From the NCBI GenBank assembly GCA_964531385.1, contig CAZHGC010000028.1:1-25940 (forward strand): a stretch of 25,940 nucleotides of DNA. Reading direction: 5' to 3'. A program made the position numbers and the translations under genes. The stretch comes from MGBC114079 sp964531385 (GTDB lineage: Bacteria > Bacillota > Clostridia > Lachnospirales > CAG-274). The notes under the pieces were generated by a model, which was not told the origin of the DNA, ran no database searches, and saw only the letters and a program-made list of their open reading frames with translations. This document shows, in pieces, positions 20,501-25,940 of the stretch (its first letter is position 1; each line of letters begins with the position of its first letter).

Positions 20501-21210
20501 AAGATATGCAAAAGCCTATGAACGTTGGAATTATGGCAGACGCAACCGTTTCGGCGGGAGCGATTGATACAACGAACTTTGAAATTTCGGTTACTGCGGC
20601 TATGGTTTCGGCAGGGGCGAATGCTGTTGTTAATGCAACGGCAGATGCTCAGAAAAAGATTTCAGAAAAGAAAGTAAAAGCTTCGGCGAATATGGTTAAA
20701 CTTGCCGTATCGGACCCTAAAACGGCACTTGCAAACCTTAAAGGACACGCAAAAGGCACAGATTATACAGAAGACACATTTATTGCGGGAGAAGCAGGAG
20801 CGGAGCTTATTACCGGAGCGAAAGGGCGAAAAGTTTTTAACGCTTTGGAAACGGGGAATATTATATCGAATATTGGTAAAATTAAAGATATGCTGTATTC
20901 GGCGGTTTCTTCGGCTTTTGTTATTTCAGAGACCGGAAAATATGAAAACATTTTTTCTTCCGGAGAGAGTGAAGCTATGAGAGCGGACAGAGTTGTTTTA
21001 CCGGCAGGAAACGTTAATAATTCAAACTCTAATGTTACTTTGACAATTAACAACGACATTAAAATTGACGGAGGGAATGCTCAAAATTCAACTGATTTGA
21101 AAGCACTTATAAACCAAGCTTTGGACGAAAACAGCGAAAAGCTTGTTGAACTTATAAAAGAAGTTATCGATAACAGAGAACAAAGGAGGATAAGGTTATC
21201 CAATGCTTAA
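17596..21210 (+). CDS. Tail tape measure protein
   Basis: A 1204-residue tape measure that sets tail length and may be ejected with the DNA. The N-terminal core (about 40-330) is the TP901-like minor tail domain: VDTYKEFQQSMANTGAIAGV, ALGYMALAGWKTEDCLKGLM, KLSEATGADLARTSDLVTDS and NKANLTATQLLETYIKAGGM. Hydrophobic stretches (for example NPILLLVEAVVALGVAVSEA, about 448-470) could cross the membrane. Long charged helices follow. The C-terminus has the conserved GHAKGTDYTEDTFIAGEAGA motif (about 1048-1070). I favour the TTG start 9 bases after AAAGGTGG; two overlapping GTG codons upstream are alternatives. Length corresponds to a tail of roughly 180 nm by the usual 1.5 Angstrom per residue rule. 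Confidence 0.95.
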   Translation: MAGNRTYQMAFKLNAKLGEGYKSTFSNAESVASAAISKIGKTVAKVGGLILGGMGISNVVDTYKEFQQSMANTGAIAGVAKTSTEYRALENAALEAGKATTKTAKESADALGYMALAGWKTEDCLKGLMPILKLSEATGADLARTSDLVTDSMAAMGYGVDDLSNYLDIAAKANNKANLTATQLLETYIKAGGMLKAMGATKEESAAIASVLANRGKKDTEAGTALNAILVNLTGNGRSSGAALEKLGISAYNSQGKFKGIVNILKEVSAGMAKASDETKHFISAKLGGKSQMDTFYALLNGVSTVGENGKSELENYIEEYKNSNGSLDVMQEAMNNTLNGALKILESASDDVKIRFMKEIEPTVSPIIRKIADKLPQLGEKFAVFTRNAVRKAKELWEKVSPFFKFFINNFDKIKIGIMAVGSTFVTAKIVNRIKSIGTALKTLTRTNPILLLVEAVVALGVAVSEAWAQIKEANLAEHFGKITLSAEEMDNVIGQILKNKNFEKVQKSLSLFDDLGETEEKIQENLKTLEKTNWKISVGLELTIDERGAYQESVNNYVKNCYQYLEDAFLADYSLFDGDVVTQKVVSAYYFDQREELKKLGQQMNDAIAEGLKDGVITIDEAKTIDEIRQSMENVRAELAKSEYSASMIAIELSANEKRRLNGGKLTPESYDELLKQMQEANEKYNSDERLYYAKKIEGYERVYGKGTNEYNAKRAEAEKELNESIRAREANIWKFGYNTINSTYGSEISNATTQYDAAIEYMSRVMGEHLSKQNKTGKIFPFETTHRTDLDSFRELAYNNFGIDSASVSNIKDLYKGIEPYEASMQEAKNNLEAKIKYYNSKGKEVPEQIIAEYQETTQYLDELEKMKIFVSDNIGANREALKKVGAKLPISIENTGGLNDLYNYSLKHPSSNDTNLLSNIISGYKEEANKKQEQMDLNLTLTPNLKLNEEKAKQSVNENRNRIKEDMQKPMNVGIMADATVSAGAIDTTNFEISVTAAMVSAGANAVVNATADAQKKISEKKVKASANMVKLAVSDPKTALANLKGHAKGTDYTEDTFIAGEAGAELITGAKGRKVFNALETGNIISNIGKIKDMLYSAVSSAFVISETGKYENIFSSGESEAMRADRVVLPAGNVNNSNSNVTLTINNDIKIDGGNAQNSTDLKALINQALDENSEKLVELIKEVIDNREQRRIRLSNA

Positions 21211-21418
21211 ATATACGACTGTTCAAGGAGATATGTGGGACAACATATCCTTAAAAATATACGGAAGCGAAAAATATATTGACAAGCTTATTGAAGCTAA
21301 TGAAAAATATCGTTTTGAGGCGGTTTTTTCGGCGGGGGTTATTATTAATGCTCCGGAGTTTTCTACGACCGAAACGGGAAGCGTTGATTTCCCGTCTTGG
21401 AAAACCAATGTCAAATGA
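21203..21418 (+). CDS. Tail protein X, LysM-like
   Basis: A 71-residue protein of the P2 gpX type (67 residues). It shows the LysM-like pattern YTTVQGDMWDNISLKIYGSE, then IDKLIEANEKYR and a final strand VIINAPEF. It probably binds at the tube-baseplate junction. AAGGAGG is placed inside the end of the tape measure gene, with which it overlaps by 8 bases. Confidence 0.9.
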   Translation: MLKYTTVQGDMWDNISLKIYGSEKYIDKLIEANEKYRFEAVFSAGVIINAPEFSTTETGSVDFPSWKTNVK

Positions 21419-21429
21419 GGTGATAGTTT

Positions 21430-22443
21430 ATGTTTGCAAGACGGGCAATGGTTAAGGTTTGGTTTAAAGAAAAGGACATTTCGGAGCTTGTTGAAAGTTT
21501 TGTGTATTCGGACAACACTGATTTTACAGACGATGTATCGATTGTTGTTTCGGACAGGGACAGACTTTGGGCGAACGATTTTTTTCCGGAAACAGGGGAT
21601 TATATCAGGGTTGAAATTTGGCTTAGAAATTGGAACAGAGAAAACGATAACAGAACTATTAAACTTGGAACATTTGAAATTGACAACATCAATTATAACG
21701 TTACAAAATTGACGATTAACGCTGTTGCAATTCCTATATTTTCAAACATTAGAGATGAAAAGAAATATAAAACGAGAGAAAAAATTAAACTTTCTGCCAT
21801 TGCCGAAGAGATTGCAAAGGCAGGGGGATTATCTTTGGTTTATGAAAGTGATTTTGACCCAACTTTTGACAGTACAGAGCAACAAAACGAAGCAGACCTT
21901 TATTATCTTGAAAAATTATGCAAAAACGAAGGGCTTGCTTTAAAAATTACAGGCAAACAACTTGTTGTTTTTTCCGAAGAAAAGTATGACAGTTTGCCGG
22001 TTGTTAAAACTTTAGAGGTTGGAAAAGATTTTTTTTATGGGTATCCGAATTTTTCTCGAAATGCTAAAAATATTTATGGAGCTTGTGAAATTAAATTTTT
22101 TGACAGCAAGACAGACAAGATTTATAGCGGAAATTTTTTTGCACCGAACAGAGGAAAAAACGAAAAAACATTGCGACTTCAAGAAAAATTTAACAGCAAG
22201 ACAGACAAAAATATAAATTATAACCGAAAGGCAAAAATTAAGCTTAGAGAGCAAAACAAAAATGAATTTACCGTTAGTATAAAGTTAAAAGGGGATATTA
22301 TTTATTTTGCGGGAACTAATATTTATCTTAAAGGGTTTTATAAATTTGACGGAAAATACAGCATAACAACTTGCGAACACAGCATTAACAGAAGCGGTTA
22401 TATTGTTACGTTGGAATGTCGGAGATGTTTGGAGGGCTATTAA
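21430..22443 (+). CDS. Baseplate hub protein (late control D-like)
   Basis: A 337-residue hub protein of the P2 gpD/gp27 type that trimerises on top of the spike. The first segment has the typical FARRAMVKVWFKEKDISELV start with strands that bind the tube, then KLGTFEIDNINYNV, and the mid region KTREKIKLSAIAEEIAKAGG and EADLYYLEKLCKNEGLALKI, which is a recognisable hub motif. The end GYIVTLECRRCLEGY closes the fourth domain. GAGGTGAT precedes the ATG. The stop overlaps the next start (TAATG). Confidence 0.88.
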   Translation: MFARRAMVKVWFKEKDISELVESFVYSDNTDFTDDVSIVVSDRDRLWANDFFPETGDYIRVEIWLRNWNRENDNRTIKLGTFEIDNINYNVTKLTINAVAIPIFSNIRDEKKYKTREKIKLSAIAEEIAKAGGLSLVYESDFDPTFDSTEQQNEADLYYLEKLCKNEGLALKITGKQLVVFSEEKYDSLPVVKTLEVGKDFFYGYPNFSRNAKNIYGACEIKFFDSKTDKIYSGNFFAPNRGKNEKTLRLQEKFNSKTDKNINYNRKAKIKLREQNKNEFTVSIKLKGDIIYFAGTNIYLKGFYKFDGKYSITTCEHSINRSGYIVTLECRRCLEGY

Positions 22444-22817
22444 TGATTAAAATTGGCATAATTTCTTCCGTTGACGAAAAGAGATGTACGGCGAGGGTTG
22501 TTTTTCCTGATTTGCAAAATTATGTTTCGGGAGAAATGAATATTGTTGTTCCGTTTACTTTTCGGGCAAAGGCTTATTATATGCCGGAGATTGGCGAAAG
22601 GGTTCTTTGCATTACTGACAAAAACGAGGGTTTTATTTTGGGTTCTTTCTTTTCGGATAGCAGGTTGCCACCGGTGGGAGATAAAGGAAAAGCTTATATT
22701 GATTTTGATGACGGAACGGTTTTAAGATATGATAAAAATGAAAAGTTGTTGGAAATTATTTGTGAAAACGGGAATATTGTAATTAAAGGCAAGAGCATTA
22801 AAATTGTTGAGGGATAG
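22443..22817 (+). CDS. Baseplate assembly protein V (spike-like)
   Basis: A 124-residue protein of the gpV family that forms the needle under the hub. The OB-fold domain covers residues about 1-85 (IKIGIISSVDEKRCTARVVF, then YYMPEIGERVLCITDKNEGF and ILGSFFSDSRLPPVGDKGKA). The last 35 residues (DFDDGTVLRYDKNEKLLEII onward) are the start of a beta-helix with a repeating I-x-G/K pattern. It is shorter than P2 gpV (211 residues), so the needle is short. The start is coupled to the hub stop and preceded by GGAGGG. Confidence 0.88.
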   Translation: MIKIGIISSVDEKRCTARVVFPDLQNYVSGEMNIVVPFTFRAKAYYMPEIGERVLCITDKNEGFILGSFFSDSRLPPVGDKGKAYIDFDDGTVLRYDKNEKLLEIICENGNIVIKGKSIKIVEG

Positions 22818-22866
22818 GTTTGCAATTAATTTTGCGAAGCTGTTTTTTTGTTTGGGGGGATTTTTA

Positions 22867-23283
22867 TTGATTGGTGCTATAGGGTCTAAAGCTATTGATG
22901 ATGTTATTGTTTTTGAAGTTTCTGACAAGAGGATTTTGACACTTGATGGATTTAAACGAAGCAACAAAGTTATTTATGCGAAAAATGATGTTCTTATGCA
23001 AAAGCCTGTTTCGGAATATGTTGGGCAACAGCTTGACACGATTACTTTTACAATTAACTTTAACGCACAGCTTGGAACGGACCCGAGAACAGAAGTTAAT
23101 AAACTTATTTATTTACAACGTGACGGCGAAGTTATCACTCTTGTTTTATGGGGCAAAGCTTTTGGTACATATCGGTGGGTTATTACAGATTTGGATATGG
23201 ATTGGGAGCTTATCAACAAATTTGGATATGCTCAGAAGATTGCTGTTACGATAACACTTGAGGAATATGCCGATGAGTGGTAA
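22867..23283 (+). CDS. Tail protein U (P2 gpU-like)
   Basis: A 138-residue protein of the P2 gpU family (159 in P2). It has the family's start IGAIGSKAIDDVIVFEVSDK, the motif TLDGFKRSNKVIYAKNDVLM (residues about 28-47), then the block TITFTINFNAQLGTDPRTEV and finally LWGKAFGTYRWVITDLDMDW, which is the strongest match. The start is TTG, six bases after a run of six G. An in-frame upstream extension exists but does not resemble the family. It begins 49 bases after the V stop. Confidence 0.88.
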   Translation: MIGAIGSKAIDDVIVFEVSDKRILTLDGFKRSNKVIYAKNDVLMQKPVSEYVGQQLDTITFTINFNAQLGTDPRTEVNKLIYLQRDGEVITLVLWGKAFGTYRWVITDLDMDWELINKFGYAQKIAVTITLEEYADEW

Positions 23284-23300
23284 TTTGGAGGTGCTGTTTT

Positions 23301-23633
23301 ATGAATTTAACGATTGACGGAGAAAATTTTGATTTTACATTAACTCCACAGGAAACTGTTTTTGAAATTATTCAAAACATTAAAACAATCATTTCAACGG
23401 TTAAAGGTTCGGTTGTTTTGGACAGAGGTTTTGGAATTGACGGAGAACTTATTGACTGTACTTCTGTTAGCGGAAAGAGCAAGCTTATGATATATATTAT
23501 TGAGAGTTTGCAAGAATTTGAACCGAGAGTTGAAGTTGTCAGCATTGATTTTGCGGAGGACAGAGAAAATATTGACAAAGGAATTTTTTTCCCAAAATTG
23601 GAGGTGTATATAAAAGATGAGTATATCTCTTGA
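23301..23633 (+). CDS. Baseplate wedge protein W (gp25-like)
   Basis: A 110-residue protein of the GPW/gp25 family, an adaptor that fixes the baseplate to the sheath start. Typical residues are the GxRV/LDRGFGID core (here VKGSVVLDRGFGIDGELID, about 34-52), followed by helix SKLMIYIIESLQEFEPRVEV and a closing strand. The EPR-V motif (EFEPRVEVVSI) is the hallmark of gp25-like proteins and initiates sheath assembly. GGAGGTG lies 9 bases upstream. It overlaps the J gene by 17 bases. Confidence 0.9.
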   Translation: MNLTIDGENFDFTLTPQETVFEIIQNIKTIISTVKGSVVLDRGFGIDGELIDCTSVSGKSKLMIYIIESLQEFEPRVEVVSIDFAEDRENIDKGIFFPKLEVYIKDEYIS

Positions 23634-24741
23634 AAATTTACCGGAAGTTTGTTTTGCTGAAAAAGACGTTGAAAAAATTGAAATGGAGCTACTGAGCGAT
23701 TTTGAAGAAATTTCCGGAAGAACTTTATTTCCGGGAGACCCTTTGAGAATTTTAATTTTAGGCTTTTCAAAATATTTTGCGTTGTTGCGAAACAACATTG
23801 ATTTGTCGGCAAAGCAAAATTTACTTAAATATGCCGGCGAAGATTACATTGATAACATTGGTGCTTTAGTTGGAGTTAGCAGGCTTGGAGCTTCTTCGGC
23901 GACAGTTACAATGCGTTTTTTTATTTCTGAGGCACAAGACAAGGCGATAACAATACCACAAGGGACAAGGGTTACCTGTAACAACTTGATTTATTTTGAA
24001 ACGGCAAAGAGCGAAGATATTGAAGCAGGCGAGCTTTTTACAGACATTGAGGCGATTTGTTTGGAAACGGGAACGAAAGGCAATGGGTATTATATTGGTC
24101 AGATTAATGAACTTGTTGACCCGATTTCTTTTATTTCGAAGGTTTGCAACACAACGGTTTCAGCAGGAGGGGCTGATGTTGAAAGTTTAGAAAATTTTAG
24201 AGAACGAATTTTGATTGCTCCGGAAAGTTTTTCTGTTGCAGGCCCGAAAGGGGCTTATATTTTTTTGGCAAAAACTGCATCGGCGGACATTGAAGATATT
24301 TCTGTTGTGTCACCGGAGGCAGGCGTTGTTGAAATTATTCCGCTTTTGAAAAACGGGGAAATTCCAACAAGCGAGCTTTTGAATAAAGTTAAAGATATTT
24401 GTTCTGACGAAGAAAAGCGACCGCTTACAGATAATGTTAAAGTATCTGCCCCCAAAAGCAAAGAATATAATATAAATGTTTTGTATTATATTGACAAAGA
24501 GGAAACTACAAGCGGAACAGAGATACAAAAAAATGTTGATAATGCTGTTGATATGTTTATAAAATGGCAACGGGCGAAGCTTGGGCGAGATATTAACCCG
24601 TCGAAGCTTATAAGCGACATTATTTTGGCGGGAGCAAAGAGAGTTGAAGTTACTGAACCGAGCTTTGAAAAGCTTAATTATAATCAAATTGCGATTTGCA
24701 AAAGCATAAATGTTGTTTATGGAGGGCTTGAAGATGATTAA
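23617..24741 (+). CDS. Baseplate protein J
   Basis: A 374-residue baseplate wedge protein of the gpJ/Mu gp47 family. Visible features are the N-terminal helix ending DPLRILILGFSKYFALLRNN, the segment LKYAGEDYIDNIGALVGVSR (about 69-88), the ring-closing domain LPQGT-like IPQGTRVTCNNLIYFETAKS, the spacer AGGADVESLENFRERILIAP and the end KLGRDINPSKLISDIILAGA. Length is within the family range (302 in P2). GGAGGTG lies in the end of gene W about 14 bases before the ATG. Confidence 0.92.
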   Translation: MSISLENLPEVCFAEKDVEKIEMELLSDFEEISGRTLFPGDPLRILILGFSKYFALLRNNIDLSAKQNLLKYAGEDYIDNIGALVGVSRLGASSATVTMRFFISEAQDKAITIPQGTRVTCNNLIYFETAKSEDIEAGELFTDIEAICLETGTKGNGYYIGQINELVDPISFISKVCNTTVSAGGADVESLENFRERILIAPESFSVAGPKGAYIFLAKTASADIEDISVVSPEAGVVEIIPLLKNGEIPTSELLNKVKDICSDEEKRPLTDNVKVSAPKSKEYNINVLYYIDKEETTSGTEIQKNVDNAVDMFIKWQRAKLGRDINPSKLISDIILAGAKRVEVTEPSFEKLNYNQIAICKSINVVYGGLEDD

Positions 24742-25309
24742 ATTATATGAATTAAGCTTGATTGATTTACTTCCTCCGAATTTAAAAACGAAAGAAATAG
24801 AGGCTGTTTGTCAGGCTCTTGACAGACAGTTGCAAGAAATAAGCCGGCTTTTGATTGACAACATAATTATTCCACGAATTGAGGAAATGCCCGAAAATGT
24901 TATTGATTTGCTTGCTTGGCAATATCACATTGATTTTTATGAACCACTTAGCCTTAATTTAATTAAGAAGCGAGAACTTGTTAAAAATGCTATTATTTGG
25001 CACAAGCAAAAAGGAACGAAAAAGGCTGTTGAACAACTTGTTAAAACAGTCTTTTTTGATGATTTTAAAGTTGAGGAATGGTTTGAATATGGCGGAAAGC
25101 CTTATTATTTTAGAATTGCTGTTGATGAAGGCAGTTTAAAAAGCAAAGAAGAATATAAACTACTTATTCAGGCTGTTAATTCGGCGAAAAACACCAGAAG
25201 CCACCTTGAGGAATTGATTTTAAAAACAAAAATTTCCGGGGGTCAATTATATTTTGGGGGAAGCATTAAAAAGACAAAATATTCTGTTAGGAAAAGTTTG
25301 GAGGTGTAA
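24734..25309 (+). CDS. Tail protein I (baseplate wedge)
   Basis: A 191-residue protein of the P2 gpI family (176 in P2). It starts IKLYELSLIDLLPPNLKTKE, followed by a helical segment and the diagnostic DLLAWQYHIDFYEPLSLNLI (about 56-75), then NAIIWHKQKGTKKAVEQLVK (about 82-101) and a variable C-terminal region with beta strands (YYFRIAVDEGSL). It attaches the fibres to J. GGAGGG precedes the ATG by about 8 bases; it overlaps the J stop. Confidence 0.92.
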   Translation: MIKLYELSLIDLLPPNLKTKEIEAVCQALDRQLQEISRLLIDNIIIPRIEEMPENVIDLLAWQYHIDFYEPLSLNLIKKRELVKNAIIWHKQKGTKKAVEQLVKTVFFDDFKVEEWFEYGGKPYYFRIAVDEGSLKSKEEYKLLIQAVNSAKNTRSHLEELILKTKISGGQLYFGGSIKKTKYSVRKSLEV

Positions 25310-25312
25310 TCA

Positions 25313-25940
25313 GTGGCAGTTTTTAACAAAATTAAACTTACAAAAAAAGGAAGTTATTTATTAAACAAAGTTATAACAAGGTCTGAAAAGCTAAACATCA
25401 AAAGAATTGCTGTTGGAAAAGGTTTTTTTGACGGCGATATTTGGGAGCTTGATAATATTGTTGATTTTGTTATGGACACAGATATTGTTAAGAGCGAAGA
25501 AACAGAGGGAAAATGGGAGATTGAGGTTAAATTTTCAAATGCCGATGTTTTGGAAGATTTTGAATTTAGAGAAGTTGGAATTTTCGCCACAGACCCTGAT
25601 GAGGGTGAGATTTTATATGCTTATTGCAACTCCGGCGAAAACGGGGATTATATATGTGCTTATTCCGGTGACAATCTTATTGAAGAATATATTAACTTGT
25701 CTTTGTATACAGCGGGAGAAGCAGAGGTTTTTGCGGAAATTGTTAAGACAACGAAAGCCGAAGAAGTTAGCCTTGACGATACTATGAATATTGGGTGTGA
25801 TAATGTTCAAACGGCAATTGAAACAGTTTTTGCTGAAGCAAAAAACAAAGACGGAGGGAATGCAGACACTGTTGACGGGAAGCACGCAAGCGAGTTTTCT
25901 TTGGTGGGGCATACGCATAATTATTTGCCACTTTCAGGCG
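25313..25940 (+). CDS. Tail fibre protein, N-terminal part (runs off the window)
   Basis: At least 209 codons are in view and the frame is open to the end. It starts with GTG after GGAGGTG (25300-25306). Residues 1-135 form the phage tail-collar/fibre N-terminal domain that joins the baseplate: KIKLTKKGSYLLNKVITRSE, LNIKRIAVGKGFFDGDIWEL, FEFREVGIFATDPDEGEILY. After this come helical residues (TMNIGCDNVQTAIETVFAEA) and a Gly/Asp/His-rich repeat DTVDGKHASEFSLVGHTHNY, a common shaft motif of fibres where His residues can bind metal. The receptor-binding tip is outside the window. Confidence 0.88.
   Translation, partial: MAVFNKIKLTKKGSYLLNKVITRSEKLNIKRIAVGKGFFDGDIWELDNIVDFVMDTDIVKSEETEGKWEIEVKFSNADVLEDFEFREVGIFATDPDEGEILYAYCNSGENGDYICAYSGDNLIEEYINLSLYTAGEAEVFAEIVKTTKAEEVSLDDTMNIGCDNVQTAIETVFAEAKNKDGGNADTVDGKHASEFSLVGHTHNYLPLSG

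Overview
The window is part of a temperate phage (prophage) of a low-GC Gram-positive host. A member of the Clostridia is the best guess, from the AT-rich codon use, the strong AGGAGG-type ribosome binding sites, the GTG/TTG starts, the near-consensus sigma-A promoters and the Firmicutes-type small toxin. The virion is a mosaic. The packaging and head genes are lambda-like (GpA-family terminase, lambda-type portal, ClpP-type protease with a nested scaffold, gpD-like decoration protein, gpE-like capsid). The tail is a contractile P2-like tail (sheath, tube, tail assembly chaperones with a frameshift site, tape measure, X, D, V, U, W, J, I and the start of a tail fibre gene).

Layout. Positions 1-520 hold a control region: a 40-residue leftward gene with a perfect consensus promoter, a symmetric array of four operator-like sites, and the promoter of a small XRE-type repressor (524-883). 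Positions 884-1463 are non-coding, with a terminator, palindromes, three 11-bp direct repeats and a likely promoter. A catalytic-domain-only tyrosine recombinase (1464-2021) precedes the small and large terminase subunits. Head genes run to about 10.8 kb, head-tail joining genes to 12.6 kb, and tail and baseplate genes from 14.0 kb to the window edge. All virion genes are on the plus strand and most overlap or nearly touch.

The late operon is interrupted by cargo that carries its own signals. (1) Between portal and protease is an AAA-family ATPase with a perfect TTGACA-17-TATAAT promoter, a terminator on each side, and a truncated TOPRIM/RloB-like partner; it looks like a damaged two-gene anti-phage system. 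(2) Between the tail terminator and the sheath is a hicA-hicB toxin-antitoxin pair with its own promoter and terminator. (3) Next to it is a type I toxin-antitoxin locus: a 26-residue membrane peptide, a sequestered ribosome binding site, 5'-3' fold-back complementarity and a convergent antisense RNA. (4) Between tail tube and chaperone is a roughly 360-bp non-coding array of stem-loops. Expression across these terminators implies antitermination, leaky terminators or extra promoters.

Other notable points are a tail assembly chaperone made of two tandem copies of the same domain, a U UUU UUA slippery site leading into an open -1 frame that contains the second chaperone gene, and a scar in the neck region (a remnant of an HK97-gp10-like gene and two tail-terminator-like genes) that suggests replacement of one neck module by another. 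No lysis, replication or complete integrase gene is present in the window.
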